In this document: one piece after another, positions 44,130 through 53,546 of the stretch | Numbering within the stretch: the stretch's first letter is position 1 | How the letters are laid out: every line of letters begins with the position of its first letter | Source: Gammaproteobacteria bacterium | GTDB lineage: Bacteria > Pseudomonadota > Gammaproteobacteria > Pseudomonadales > Pseudohongiellaceae | Direction: 5' to 3' | Length of the DNA stretch: 64,000 nucleotides | Assembly (NCBI GenBank): GCA_030831165.1 | Contig: JAURLP010000011.1 | Location: 1-64,000 of the forward strand | Translations under genes and position numbers: made by a program | Notes under the pieces: model-generated | Database searches by the model: none | What the model was told of the DNA's origin: nothing | The model's input: only the letters and a program-made list of their open reading frames with translations

Positions 44130-46529
44130 ATGCCACGTTCTAAAAAAAATCAAGACCCCCACGCCGATCGTGAAGCTTCACGCTATGACAATCCTATTCC
44201 CAGTCGGGAATTTATTTTGCAGCATCTGGAAGACAGTGGAGAACCGATAACTCACCAGGCTCTCTGCAAAGAGTTATTGCTTTTTGATGCTGATTCGCAA
44301 GAAGCATTACGCCGCCGACTCAATGCGATGACCCGTGATGGTCAGATAATTGAAAATCGTGGTGGCGCATATGGCTTAGTGCGTAAGATGGATTTAATCA
44401 AAGGGGTTATACAGGGCAACAAGGAAGGTTACGGTTTTGTGATTCCGGATCAAGGTGGTGATGATTTGTTCTTATCCCCTAACCAGATGAATAAAGTATT
44501 TGATGGCGATAAGGTTCTGGCACGAGTATCCGGTATTGATAAGCGTGGCCGACTGGAAGGGAAAATTGTAGAAGTCCTGGAACGTAAACGTCTTCAGTTT
44601 GTTGGACGTTATTATCAGGAGTCTGGCCTTGGTGTTGTGATTCCGCATAATCGACGCATTGCCCAGGAAATCCTGATTCCACCCAATAAGCACAAGAATG
44701 CTAAGGATGGTGATTTTGTCGTCGTCGATATCATTAAATTTGCCCACAACCATGTCAAAAGTACTGGTGTGGTAGCCGAAGTACTAGGCGATGTTGCCAA
44801 ACCCGGTATGGAAATAGAAGTGGCTATTCGTGCCCACGAGATTCCTTCTGTCTGGCCCAAAAATATCAATGCTGAACTTAAACTGATCACTAAACAAGCC
44901 AGCCCTTCAAAAGAATCGGTAAAACGTATCGACCTGCGCAAGCTTCCCTTTGTTACCATTGATGGAGAAGATGCTAAAGACTTTGACGATGCGGTTTACT
45001 GCCAGCGCCAACATGGTAAAGGCTGGACCTTATACGTCGCCATTGCTGATGTCTCACACTATATAGGTGTCGATACGGCTCTGGATCATGAGGCACAGCA
45101 ACGCGGTAATTCGGTGTATTTTCCTGGACATGTAATCCCAATGCTGCCGGAAGAATTATCCAACGGCTTGTGCTCATTAAAACCTCGAGAAGACCGTCTT
45201 GTCATGGTTTGCAAAATGGATATCAATCGGGAAGGCGACATTACAGCTTATAAATTTTGTGAAGGCGTCATCCATTCCAACGCTCGCCTAAGCTATACCG
45301 AAGTAGCGGCTATGCTCCAGCCAGTTAAGGAAGATTCCGACAAAAGATTACAACAGCGCATCCAGGAAAAATACCGTGACTTACTGCCTGACTTAAAAAA
45401 TCTTTATGCTTTATATAAGACGTTGCATAAATCAAGACGAGAACGTGGCGCCCTGGATTTTGAAAGTGTTGAAACGCGCATCATATTTTCAGAGAAGAAA
45501 AAGATTAAAGAAATTATTCCGGTAGAGCGTAACGATGCCCACCGAATTATTGAAGAGTGCATGCTCTGCGCCAATGTTTGTAGTGCCGAGTTTTTATTAC
45601 AGGCCAAGTTGCCTGCCTTATATCGAGTTCACCCTGGACCCAATGAAGAAAAAGTCACCAGACTCTATGATTTTTTACGTGGCCTTGGCATAGGTCTGGC
45701 GCGTAAAAATAATCCAACACCAATTGATTACCAGATCATTTTGGATCGGCTAAAAAATCGGCCGGATCGTCATCTTCTGCAAATCATGGTTATACGCTCG
45801 CTGATGCAAGCCGTTTACCAACCTCAAAATGCCGGGCACTTTGGTTTGGGTTTTGAAGCTTATACCCATTTCACCTCTCCCATTAGACGCTACCCCGATT
45901 TGCTGGTACATCGCGCCATTCGCTACCTGATTCGAACAGACAAACACCGACAACATACCTTGCCGGCTTCCGGTAATACTAAATTATCACGGCAGGACAT
46001 TTATCCTTATAAACTGGCGGACCTTGAAACCCTGGGCGTTGAGCTATCAATGACGGAACGTCGCGCAGATGCTGCCACCTATGATGTGCTTGATTGGCTT
46101 AAGTGTGAATATATTAAAGAGCATATTGGGGAGGAGTTTTCCGGCACCGTCTCATCGGTCACGAGCTTTGGTTTGTTTGTTCAACTGGATGATATTTATA
46201 TCGAAGGACTGGTCCATGTCACTGCCCTAAAAAATGATTATTATCACTTTGATGCAACTGCTCATACACTCACTGGAGAGCGTAGCGGATATCAGTTTCA
46301 AATGGGTGATAAGGTAAGAGTCATTGTAGCTCGAGTTGATTTGGACGATAAGAAAATTGATCTGCAATTAATCTCAGACCCAAAAACACAGCGTAAAGGA
46401 AAAAATATTCCACAACGGCAACGCTCGACAAAACTGCGCGACATCACGCGCAATAAATTAGCCAAAACCTCACGAAAAAAAGCCAATACAAACAATAAAA
46501 CCAATACAAAACACAAACGCAGAAAATAA
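44130..46529 (+). CDS. rnr: Ribonuclease R
   Basis: The product from the ATG at 44130 (AAGG upstream) is 799 residues. Domain order is RNase R: N-terminal winged helix, cold-shock domains (GYGFVIPDQGGDDLFL), the RNB domain with DGEDAKDFDDAVY (Asp metal ligands), then a C-terminal S1 domain (GEEFSGTVSSVTSFGLFVQL) and a Lys/Arg/Asn-rich tail. It degrades structured RNA 3'-5'. The ORF could start upstream at 44070 but the extra 20 residues have no RNase R similarity. Upstream neighbour of rlmB, as in other Gammaproteobacteria. Confidence 0.97.
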   Translation: MPRSKKNQDPHADREASRYDNPIPSREFILQHLEDSGEPITHQALCKELLLFDADSQEALRRRLNAMTRDGQIIENRGGAYGLVRKMDLIKGVIQGNKEGYGFVIPDQGGDDLFLSPNQMNKVFDGDKVLARVSGIDKRGRLEGKIVEVLERKRLQFVGRYYQESGLGVVIPHNRRIAQEILIPPNKHKNAKDGDFVVVDIIKFAHNHVKSTGVVAEVLGDVAKPGMEIEVAIRAHEIPSVWPKNINAELKLITKQASPSKESVKRIDLRKLPFVTIDGEDAKDFDDAVYCQRQHGKGWTLYVAIADVSHYIGVDTALDHEAQQRGNSVYFPGHVIPMLPEELSNGLCSLKPREDRLVMVCKMDINREGDITAYKFCEGVIHSNARLSYTEVAAMLQPVKEDSDKRLQQRIQEKYRDLLPDLKNLYALYKTLHKSRRERGALDFESVETRIIFSEKKKIKEIIPVERNDAHRIIEECMLCANVCSAEFLLQAKLPALYRVHPGPNEEKVTRLYDFLRGLGIGLARKNNPTPIDYQIILDRLKNRPDRHLLQIMVIRSLMQAVYQPQNAGHFGLGFEAYTHFTSPIRRYPDLLVHRAIRYLIRTDKHRQHTLPASGNTKLSRQDIYPYKLADLETLGVELSMTERRADAATYDVLDWLKCEYIKEHIGEEFSGTVSSVTSFGLFVQLDDIYIEGLVHVTALKNDYYHFDATAHTLTGERSGYQFQMGDKVRVIVARVDLDDKKIDLQLISDPKTQRKGKNIPQRQRSTKLRDITRNKLAKTSRKKANTNNKTNTKHKRRK

Positions 46530-46541
46530 GAATCAAATAAG

Positions 46542-47285
46542 ATGAGTAGCAAGGAATGGGTTTTTGGTATTCACACCATTAACGCTCTTTTAAAACACCG
46601 TCCCGAAGTAATTTTGCAAATATATTTGCAAAGTGGACGCCTGGATAAAAGAATTTCGGAAATCACTGACCGTGCCAATAGCTTAGGTATTCCTGTTGAG
46701 GTCCTGGAAAAAAAAGACCTCGATAAAAGAGCTGATGGAAATCATCAGGGTGCTGTCGCATTCTGCAAAGAAATAAAACTTGAATACAATGAAAGCTATC
46801 TGGAAGAACTTTTAAACAAACTAGAACGCCCTCCTCTATTGCTAGTTCTCGATGGCGTGACAGACCCTCATAATCTGGGAGCCTGTTTACGCTCAGCAGA
46901 AGCCGCTGGCGTTAATGCAGTTATTGTTGCCAAAGATAAATCTGCCTTGATGAATGCAGTCGTAAGAAAGGTTGCATGTGGTGCCGCAGAAATCATTCCT
47001 TTTATTGTCGTAACTAATCTCGTGCGCTGCCTGCAAAGTCTGCAAAAGCGTGGCATCTGGGTTATGGGCGCAGCCGGCGAGGCCAATAAGTCCCTCTATA
47101 ATACGGATCTTAAAGGGGCTTTGGCCCTGGTACTTGGTGCTGAAGGTTCTGGTTTACGTCGCCTAACACGCGAAACCTGTGACGAATTACTTTCTATTCC
47201 CATGCAAGGTGAGACCAGCTCTTTGAATGTTTCAGTATCCGCCGGGGTATTTCTTTTCGAAGCACTCCGCCAAAGACTTAATTAA
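46542..47285 (+). CDS. rlmB: 23S rRNA (guanosine(2251)-2'-O)-methyltransferase
   Basis: A SpoU/TrmH-type (SPOUT) methyltransferase of 247 residues: WVFGIHTINALLKHRPE, DPHNLGACLRSAEAAG, LVLGAEGSGLRRLTRE and the knot IPMQGETSSLNVSVSAG. It sits 12 bp after rnr, the classic rnr-rlmB pairing. Confidence 0.96.
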   Translation: MSSKEWVFGIHTINALLKHRPEVILQIYLQSGRLDKRISEITDRANSLGIPVEVLEKKDLDKRADGNHQGAVAFCKEIKLEYNESYLEELLNKLERPPLLLVLDGVTDPHNLGACLRSAEAAGVNAVIVAKDKSALMNAVVRKVACGAAEIIPFIVVTNLVRCLQSLQKRGIWVMGAAGEANKSLYNTDLKGALALVLGAEGSGLRRLTRETCDELLSIPMQGETSSLNVSVSAGVFLFEALRQRLN

Positions 47286-47431
47286 TTTACTTATCTTCAA
47301 GCCGCTATTGCGCTTGTAAGTTTTTCGTTTAAACAGCTAGTTATCTTACTCATTTAAGAGTTTAAGCGAATTCCGCAACGCCGAAAAATCCTCAAAGAGA
47401 GGTTGAAGGCAGAGTAAAAGGCTTAGGTTTC

Positions 47432-47437
47432 TATAAT
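47432..47437 (+). promoter_or_regulatory. Perfect TATAAT -10 box upstream of rpsF (tentative)
   Basis: A consensus TATAAT about 156 nt before rpsF, with no good -35 at 16-18 bp. It could drive the rpsF-rplI operon. Confidence 0.35.
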
Positions 47438-47541
47438 CCTTTGTCTTTTCGAAATATATTTGCATCTACCTCCCAATATCACTACAATTCGCCCTCTTTT
47501 TTAACTCCTTGTCTTACCACAAGCGCTTAAATTAAGCATTT

Positions 47542-47589
47542 GGCTCCTCAATGAGTCCTTGATGGAAGGCTACTAAACCGTAAGGAGCA
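47542..47589 (+). promoter_or_regulatory. S6:S18-binding leader of rpsF
   Basis: The last 50 nt before rpsF fold into the pattern known for the S6:S18 autoregulatory leader. An outer stem (GCTCCT 47543-47548 with AGGAGC 47583-47588) sequesters the Shine-Dalgarno AAGGAG, an inner hairpin lies around CCTT/AAGG, and a 3'-side bulge contains the key CCG (CTAAACCGT). Binding of the bS6-bS18 complex to CCG represses translation in E. coli and relatives. Confidence 0.65.
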
Positions 47590-47592
47590 GCA

Positions 47593-48078
47593 ATGCGACA
47601 CTATGAAATAGTATTTATGGTGCATCCCGACCAGTCCGATCAGGTTCCTGGGATGATCGAAAAATACACTACTTTGATCACCGAATCTGGTGGCACCGTT
47701 CACCGCCTAGAAGACTGGGGTCGACGCCAGTTAGCCTATCCAATCAATAAGATTCATAAAGCTCATTATGTGCTAATGAATATTGAGTGTGGGCAGGATG
47801 TACTTGACGAACTGACTACCCTTTTCCGTTATAACGATGCCGTATTGCGTAACCTTGTGATTAAACGCAAGGACGCTGTGACTGATATGTCTGACATCAT
47901 GAAAGCTGAAAATGAAAGTAGAGAGCGCAAAGCCCGCGTCAGCCAACGCATGCAAGATGATGCTGAATACAATGATTCTGACGATGATGACGCAATCGAC
48001 GAGATTGATGAAGATGATGATACAGATCTTACTGATGATCTTGTAGCAGAAGAAGCCACAGAAGAAAGTAAAACTTAA
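47593..48078 (+). CDS. rpsF: 30S ribosomal protein bS6 with a long acidic tail
   Basis: Residues 1-100 match bS6 closely ([40 protein letters not shown]). E. coli bS6 is 131-135 residues and ends in Glu-Glu, extended by RimK. Here the protein is 161 residues; its last 40 include 22 Asp/Glu and it ends Glu-Ser-Lys-Thr rather than Glu-Glu. rimK and rimB are present in the window. It is the first gene of the rpsF-rpsR-DUF2232-rplI operon. Confidence 0.97.
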   Translation: MRHYEIVFMVHPDQSDQVPGMIEKYTTLITESGGTVHRLEDWGRRQLAYPINKIHKAHYVLMNIECGQDVLDELTTLFRYNDAVLRNLVIKRKDAVTDMSDIMKAENESRERKARVSQRMQDDAEYNDSDDDDAIDEIDEDDDTDLTDDLVAEEATEESKT

Positions 48079-48101
48079 GCAGACATTTTTGGAGAAAGAA
48101 T

Positions 48102-48335
48102 ATGGCACCCCGATTTTTTAGACGTCGACGCTTCTGCAAATTTACTGCTGAAGGCGTAACAGAAATAGATTACAAAGACCTGGATACCTTAAGAGCCAAT
48201 ATCAGTGAAACTGGCAAAATCGTACCCAGCAGAATAACCGGTACTAAAGCTCGTTATCAGCGTCAGCTAGCAACGGCTATAAAGCGTGCTCGCTATCTGG
48301 CCTTGATTCCATATACGGATTCGCACGAAGTTTAA
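48102..48335 (+). CDS. rpsR: 30S ribosomal protein bS18
   Basis: A 77-residue bS18 with [24 protein letters not shown] and [18 protein letters not shown]. It binds 16S rRNA together with bS6, beside which it is encoded. Confidence 0.98.
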   Translation: MAPRFFRRRRFCKFTAEGVTEIDYKDLDTLRANISETGKIVPSRITGTKARYQRQLATAIKRARYLALIPYTDSHEV

Positions 48336-48349
48336 GACCCCAGGGGAAC

Positions 48350-49183
48350 ATGATGCGAGGCTTAGCGGAATATGCAATGCATGGCCGCCGCCAGGCCATC
48401 ATAGTGGTGGTACTCACCGGCTTGTTTCCCATGATTTACTGCCTGAGTGCGGCAGTTGTTGGTTTAGTTAACCTTCGCAAAAGCACTACGGAAGGTTTGA
48501 TAATTCTGCTTTGGTCATTATTGCCAGCAGTATTATTATGGATAGCAGGGGATAACACCCCCGTGGTGCTGATGTTAAGCACCGCAATATTGGCCCAGGC
48601 TTTAAAGCATTTTAAATCCTGGTCTAAAGTGATCATGCTGGGGACAGTGTTGGGAATACTGACACAACTTAGCCTGGTCTGGCAGATCGGTTTTGTAGAA
48701 CAATGGGTTTCGATTGTAGAAGAAGCCATTGTTATGCAACAAAGCCAAGGCATTGTTGTTGAATACACCGCTGATGAATTAGTAAGACTACTGTTAAGTT
48801 TTTACGGTGCTTACAATTTTATAATGGTTATTAGCTGCCTTGTGTTGGCGCGTTGGTGGCAAGCTGTTTTATATAATCCGGGAGGGTTTAAAGCTGAGTT
48901 CCACCAACTGAAATTGGAGCCGGGTTTTGCAGTTTTGCTGGCAGGATTTATTATTGCTGCCCTCACAGGAGTATCGCCTTTAGATACCTGGCTGGTAATC
49001 ATGTGTATACCGCCCTTGTTAAGCGGACTGGCCCTCTTGCATTATTTGGTTGCCTATAAAAAGCTGGGCTTAAGCGGGATTGTAATAGCTTATTTACTGG
49101 CGATGTTTATATCACCGATGGTGATTTTGCTGGGCTTAATAGACAGTGTAATGAATTTTAGAAAACGACTTGCTGGCGCTTAA
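48350..49183 (+). CDS. DUF2232 membrane protein between rpsR and rplI
   Basis: A 277-residue protein with seven or eight hydrophobic helices, of the DUF2232/YybS-like family. Its place between rpsR and rplI is characteristic of Pseudomonas-like Gammaproteobacteria. Function unknown. AGGGGA precedes the ATG at 48350. Confidence 0.78.
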   Translation: MMRGLAEYAMHGRRQAIIVVVLTGLFPMIYCLSAAVVGLVNLRKSTTEGLIILLWSLLPAVLLWIAGDNTPVVLMLSTAILAQALKHFKSWSKVIMLGTVLGILTQLSLVWQIGFVEQWVSIVEEAIVMQQSQGIVVEYTADELVRLLLSFYGAYNFIMVISCLVLARWWQAVLYNPGGFKAEFHQLKLEPGFAVLLAGFIIAALTGVSPLDTWLVIMCIPPLLSGLALLHYLVAYKKLGLSGIVIAYLLAMFISPMVILLGLIDSVMNFRKRLAGA

Positions 49184-49212
49184 GAAAGTAGTCGGCAATA
49201 GGTGAGGTTAAA

Positions 49213-49761
49213 ATGAACGTAATACTACTGGAAAAAGTTGGAAAAATTGGTGACGTCGGTGACCAGGTCAATGTGAAGGCCGGCTATGCACGCAACTACC
49301 TATTCCCTTTTGCTAAAGCAGTTCCTGCGACAAAAGAAAATGTAGCTGATTTTGGAGCACGCAAAGAAGAATTATTAAAAGCAGCTAACGAAAAACTGGC
49401 TGCAGCACAGGCTCGCGCGACTAAACTTAATGGCATAGTTATCGCCATAGAAGCCAACGCTGGCGAAGAAGGCAAGTTATTTGGTTCTGTAGGCACACGT
49501 GATATAGCCGATGCCCTGGTCGCTGCTGGCCATGAAGCAGAAAAGAGCGAAGTACAATTACCCCAAGGCGCGCTGCGTTCTACTGGCGATTTTACTATCA
49601 CTTTGGATCTTGGTTCCGAGGTAACAGCCGAAATCAATCTTAGAATTACAGGTCATGATGCACCTGCTGAAACCATCGCAGCCATGGAAGAGATAGAAGG
49701 CAAAGTTGAAGAAGCTGGGCAAAGCGAATCTGAAGAATCTGCACTAGAAGACAAAGAATAA
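49213..49761 (+). CDS. rplI: 50S ribosomal protein bL9 with an acidic tail
   Basis: The first 149 residues match bL9 (MNVILLEKVGKIGDVGDQV, VKAGYARNYLFPFAKAV, GKLFGSVGTRDIADAL). A C-terminal extension of about 33 residues is rich in Glu (AMEEIEGKVEEAGQSESEES). E. coli L9 is 149 residues, so like bS6 this protein has an acidic tail. A strong terminator follows. Confidence 0.97.
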   Translation: MNVILLEKVGKIGDVGDQVNVKAGYARNYLFPFAKAVPATKENVADFGARKEELLKAANEKLAAAQARATKLNGIVIAIEANAGEEGKLFGSVGTRDIADALVAAGHEAEKSEVQLPQGALRSTGDFTITLDLGSEVTAEINLRITGHDAPAETIAAMEEIEGKVEEAGQSESEESALEDKE

Positions 49762-49784
49762 CTGAGTCTTTGCAGTACAGAAAA

Positions 49785-49808
49785 GGGAGCCAAAAGCTCC
49801 CTTTTTTT
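49785..49808 (+). terminator. Rho-independent terminator after rplI
   Basis: GGGAGC-CAAAA-GCTCCC followed by seven T. Ends the rpsF-rplI operon. Confidence 0.9.
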
Positions 49809-49825
49809 ATTTTAAACCTAAATAT

Positions 49826-49850
49826 AAGGGAGCCTTTAGCTCCCTTTTTT
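49826..49850 (+). terminator. Second, near-identical terminator hairpin
   Basis: AAGGGAGC-CTTTA-GCTCCCTT and six T, 40 bp after the first terminator with the same six-base stem. On the minus strand it lacks a good T-tract, so it may serve mainly as a second plus-strand stop; it lies just past the convergent regulator gene. Confidence 0.8.
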
Positions 49851-49896
49851 AGTTTTATATGTGTCAAAAGCTATTCGCTATTTAGCTTTTTATCAA

Positions 49897-51162
49897 TTAA
49901 TTAGCACCGAAAAAACGGGAGACAGTTTCGACATCTCGGGACTGGCTATAAATCAGTTCAGAGTTAAAGTTGGTATTATCAAATCCTGTTACTTCAAACA
50001 GCGCTTCAAAACTGATTCCATCGGTATTTCCAGCCAAGCTTGCCTGTATATCTGTGAGGATTGTTTCACTAGCCACCTGTTGCGCAATATTATTCAGGCT
50101 TTCATCCCGCATGCCCGCAATCATGGTGATTTGATGGCCGCTGGGAGATGGAAATGTCACCAGCATACTGTAGTCTTTATAAGAATCGGCACTCGATAAA
50201 CCTGAACTGCTTACATAATATTCACCGGTTTGCAGGTTGCTCAACTCATCATAGGTATTACCTATTTCCAGGCCTGAACCAGCAAAAATCAGGTTATATA
50301 AATTATTTAAACCACTAAGATAGCCCAAATATATGACATGATTACTAGCCAAGTCCGCCGTGGAGTATTCAGAAGCCATTTTTACATTAATACGCTCGGG
50401 GTCCACCCCTTGCAATAGCAGTTTCATCACCTGTGTAACTGCATAAGCTATTGAACTAGGAATGTAATTCAGGTTGAGATCAAAATATTTATCTGTGCCT
50501 TCCACGTCCATCTCCTGTAAGAAAGCAAGCTCCTCTGGAGAGTTCACATCAAACTCTCGAATCATACGCAGGACTTCACCTCGATCATTTAATTCCCCGA
50601 AAATATAGTAATCCCCAACCAGAATAAGAACTGGTGCAGCATCATCAAACATTTCCTTCCAGGGGGCCAGATCTGCAAAGACACTTATGTCTTCTGGTTC
50701 AGCCGGTTCGGGGCTTAACTGTAGCAGCAGATTGATCAGCAACAATAGAATGGCCACGCCTGCCAACCACTGAGTCACTGCATTTCGTCTAAGTGCTAGC
50801 CCGGTAACACTCAGTTTTTCAACAGGAATATCAGCAACAGGCATAGCCGTTAGAATGTACTGGCCTTTAGGGATATCCAGCCTGTATTTTTCTTGTTTAC
50901 CGTATTTGTCGAAATAAGCTTTAAGTTTATTGCGTAAATGGTAAATATGAACGCGAACGATGGAGTCTTTTCCGACATCAAAGTCTGTATCACGCCCCAA
51001 TACATCCATTGCGATGGCTATTTCTTTGGGATTATTGCCACTGATGGCACATTCAGCCAGATATAAGAGAATATCACTGTAGGTACGGGAGCGGCCAAGT
51101 ACTCCGCTATTTATAATACGTTGAACCAGTGCCTGTAACTCTTCAGGCTCGATATTATTCAT
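49897..51162 (-). CDS. Membrane-anchored winged-helix transcriptional regulator
   Basis: Residues about 15-110 form an OmpR/PhoB-like winged helix of the kind found in cyclase- and TPR-associated regulators (AIAMDVLGRDTDFDVGKDSIV, RVHIYHLRNKL, IPKGQYILTA). A single transmembrane helix follows (GVAILLLLINLLLQL, about 138-155), then a 265-residue periplasmic domain with no recognised family. The topology is that of ToxR/CadC-type one-component regulators. It lies downstream of, and on the same strand as, a TonB-dependent receptor, which it probably controls. TTAACG-type repeats flank both genes. Confidence 0.75.
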   Translation of the reverse strand: MNNIEPEELQALVQRIINSGVLGRSRTYSDILLYLAECAISGNNPKEIAIAMDVLGRDTDFDVGKDSIVRVHIYHLRNKLKAYFDKYGKQEKYRLDIPKGQYILTAMPVADIPVEKLSVTGLALRRNAVTQWLAGVAILLLLINLLLQLSPEPAEPEDISVFADLAPWKEMFDDAAPVLILVGDYYIFGELNDRGEVLRMIREFDVNSPEELAFLQEMDVEGTDKYFDLNLNYIPSSIAYAVTQVMKLLLQGVDPERINVKMASEYSTADLASNHVIYLGYLSGLNNLYNLIFAGSGLEIGNTYDELSNLQTGEYYVSSSGLSSADSYKDYSMLVTFPSPSGHQITMIAGMRDESLNNIAQQVASETILTDIQASLAGNTDGISFEALFEVTGFDNTNFNSELIYSQSRDVETVSRFFGAN

Positions 51163-51227
51163 AAAATTGCCATTGCTACATTAAGGTGTGCATTTTGGCT
51201 GAATCAAGAATAAAAACAAGTGGTTTT

Positions 51228-51286
51228 TTAACGTTAATTTTTATTAGAAAAGATACAGATTTTTCTCTTGTTAACGGACATTAACG
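51228..51286. promoter_or_regulatory. TTAACG repeats upstream of the regulator gene
   Basis: A palindrome TTAACGTTAA (51228-51237) and two direct TTAACG hexamers exactly 10 bp apart (51271-51276, 51281-51286). OmpR-type proteins bind tandem hexamers with about 10-11 bp spacing, so these may be autoregulatory sites. Confidence 0.45.
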
Positions 51287-51414
51287 TAAATATAAAGCCT
51301 ATATAACAGCAGCTTACGAAGGTTATTGCGGCCTGGCTGGAATGCTCGGTGATGAGAATTCCAGCTGACCAACAGCACTACTGGCGACATGATCTATCGT
51401 CAGGCTCTGAAAAG

Positions 51415-51424
51415 TTAACGTTAA
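51415..51424. promoter_or_regulatory. TTAACGTTAA palindrome at the receptor gene stop
   Basis: Second perfect copy of the palindrome, overlapping the stop codon of the TonB receptor, in the region upstream of the regulator gene. Confidence 0.4.
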
Positions 51425-53454
51425 AATTGGTATCTCACGCCTAATCGCAATGCTCTTGGCAGGGTCGCTCGGCTCATCCTACAGTTAGTGACATCGCAGT
51501 CAATAGTGTCTGAGCTCAATCCGGGCGCATCCAGCCCCTGAACATAAGCGGGATAGTTATAAACGATTTCCTTGCCCTCTGTGTCAGCCAGGTTTATGAC
51601 TTCAACAAACATGGTAACAGACTGCCAGTGATAGGCTGTTCGCATATTGATGGTGGTGAGTGAATCACCTCGACGAGAATTGGCAGCATCCAGGGCATAA
51701 GGCCCAAGATAGCGTAAACGAAGACTGGCATCCCAGTTAGGCCTGGTAATTGCGACACCTAATTGGACTGCTTCTTCAACAGCCTGCTCGACATAAATAC
51801 CCTCAGGGTTATTTACATAACGCGCCTCACTGCTGGTATATGAGGCATCAACGCCAAGCCAGTCCGAGGGTTGCCAGAACATCGTCAGTTCGACGCCCTC
51901 TCGTTTGGAGGCACCTTTAGGCTCAACCGAATTAGAGTCACCCACGAAGATTAACTCACTCTCCTGATTCAGCCACCAATATGCACTGGTAAACTTGAAG
52001 TCGCCCAAGGTCAGCCGACCACCTGCTTCATAACCCGTTCCAGCGGATATGCCAGGAACTGGATTAACTGTGCTAACCACGCCTCGTGCATCGTTGGAAT
52101 GAAAGCCTCTGCCCCAGTTGTAGTAAAGTTCAAGATTATCCAGTGCGGTATAGGCCAAGCCAAACTTGGGAGAAGCTTTATTGGCAGTTTTACTGCCATC
52201 GGCACTTAGAGCATTTTTTGCTGTAACACTGAAATCAAAATGGTCCATGCGCAAACCGCCGGTCACCCGCAAGTCCCGATTAACATACCAGGTGGCTTCT
52301 GCAAATGTTCCGACTGAACCCGCAGCAATTTCATTATCGGCTATATCGCCAAGGTAATTACCATTATTGAATGATTCAACACCTACACGACTGCCATCGT
52401 CATAACGAAACTCACCGCCGACAATAAAATTATAATCATTGCTTTCAAATAAAGTCTTATCGGCCTGACCGCTTATTACCCAGCGCTTATCAAACTGATT
52501 AATCTGGAAGTCATACGTTGGGTTGGAGGACATGGTCCAGTCGTAAAGCTGCGCATAGGCATTAGCATTCCAGTCAGTTCCTGCTAATTCCGCATTCGCG
52601 ATCCAGCGTGTTGTTTCACCTTCTGCGGTTGGATCCAGAGAGCAAAATGCATCTTCACAGACTGTTGTACCAAAGGCGCGCTCCGGTATCTGCTCTGTTG
52701 GGTCCCAGCTTGCTCGATAACCTGAAACGGTAAAAGCTGCGTCACCCAATCGGGTTCTTGTTAAATATTTACCCCAGACAGAAAAATGTCCCAAGTCTTC
52801 ACTTTTTTCCCAGGGTCCATCATAGTTTTTAAATTCTCCAATTATGGATAAGGTGCCGTCATTAAGCTCTTGACTCATACCGCCAACATAACGGCGCCAG
52901 CCATCCTCTCCAACCTCAACTGAAACAAAAGGACGCTCAACTTCATCAATGGTATGAATAAACGAGGCACCGGCCATTGAAAAGTCACCTAGATCGGCAT
53001 AATAGGGACCCTTACGAAAATCAATGCCATCAACGGTTTCAGGGATAATACCATTAACATCCAAATAGCCCTGTCCGTGTCCGTGCGTTCTCATGTTAAG
53101 AGGAACCCCATCCAGCTTCACAGTATAATCAGTCCCATGATCAAGGTTAAAGCCTCTTAAAAAGTACTGGTTAGCTTTACCGCTGCCTGAGTGTTGCACT
53201 GCCACCATGCCTGGCATGGACTCAAGTAATTCGGAGGTTTTAACTAGGGGCCGAATTAACAAGTCAGAGCCTCCGATATAACCGACACTGGCGGAAGTTG
53301 CTTCCCCAACCAAATCGGTGTTACGACCAAATACAACTATCTCTTCAATGGCTGGAGTGTTTTGAGCCATAGCATGAGGAGAGGCTATTGCTGCACTTAA
53401 CACTGCCACAGAAAGCGTAAGCTTGTTTTTGGCAATTAATTTTGACTTATTCAT
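51421..53454 (-). CDS. TonB-dependent outer-membrane receptor
   Basis: A signal peptide (SPHAMAQ) leads into a TonB-box-like EEIVVFG, a plug domain (LLESMPGMVAVQHSGSG, YFLRGFNLDHGTDY, GIDFRKGPYYADLGDFSMAGA) and a 22-strand barrel ending in LRLGVRYQF. His-rich HGHGQGYLDVNGI in the plug loop is notable. The 677-residue size is typical. ATG at 53454 is preferred to 53466 because GGGG lies 9 nt upstream. The ligand is unknown. It and the downstream regulator are inserted between rplI and dnaB. Confidence 0.92.
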   Translation of the reverse strand: MNKSKLIAKNKLTLSVAVLSAAIASPHAMAQNTPAIEEIVVFGRNTDLVGEATSASVGYIGGSDLLIRPLVKTSELLESMPGMVAVQHSGSGKANQYFLRGFNLDHGTDYTVKLDGVPLNMRTHGHGQGYLDVNGIIPETVDGIDFRKGPYYADLGDFSMAGASFIHTIDEVERPFVSVEVGEDGWRRYVGGMSQELNDGTLSIIGEFKNYDGPWEKSEDLGHFSVWGKYLTRTRLGDAAFTVSGYRASWDPTEQIPERAFGTTVCEDAFCSLDPTAEGETTRWIANAELAGTDWNANAYAQLYDWTMSSNPTYDFQINQFDKRWVISGQADKTLFESNDYNFIVGGEFRYDDGSRVGVESFNNGNYLGDIADNEIAAGSVGTFAEATWYVNRDLRVTGGLRMDHFDFSVTAKNALSADGSKTANKASPKFGLAYTALDNLELYYNWGRGFHSNDARGVVSTVNPVPGISAGTGYEAGGRLTLGDFKFTSAYWWLNQESELIFVGDSNSVEPKGASKREGVELTMFWQPSDWLGVDASYTSSEARYVNNPEGIYVEQAVEEAVQLGVAITRPNWDASLRLRYLGPYALDAANSRRGDSLTTINMRTAYHWQSVTMFVEVINLADTEGKEIVYNYPAYVQGLDAPGLSSDTIDCDVTNCRMSRATLPRALRLGVRYQF

Positions 53455-53481
53455 TTTATACCCCATTTTTTGAACACTTAA

Positions 53482-53499
53482 CGAAACCTACCGGTTTCG
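53482..53499. promoter_or_regulatory. CGAAACC/GGTTTCG palindrome before the TonB receptor
   Basis: A 7-bp inverted repeat with a 4-bp gap in the presumed leader of the receptor gene, which could be an operator or an RNA hairpin. Confidence 0.35.
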
Positions 53500-53546
53500 A
53501 ACTTCATGGCTGAACCTTATAGTATTTTTTATAAAAGCAAGGCTAA

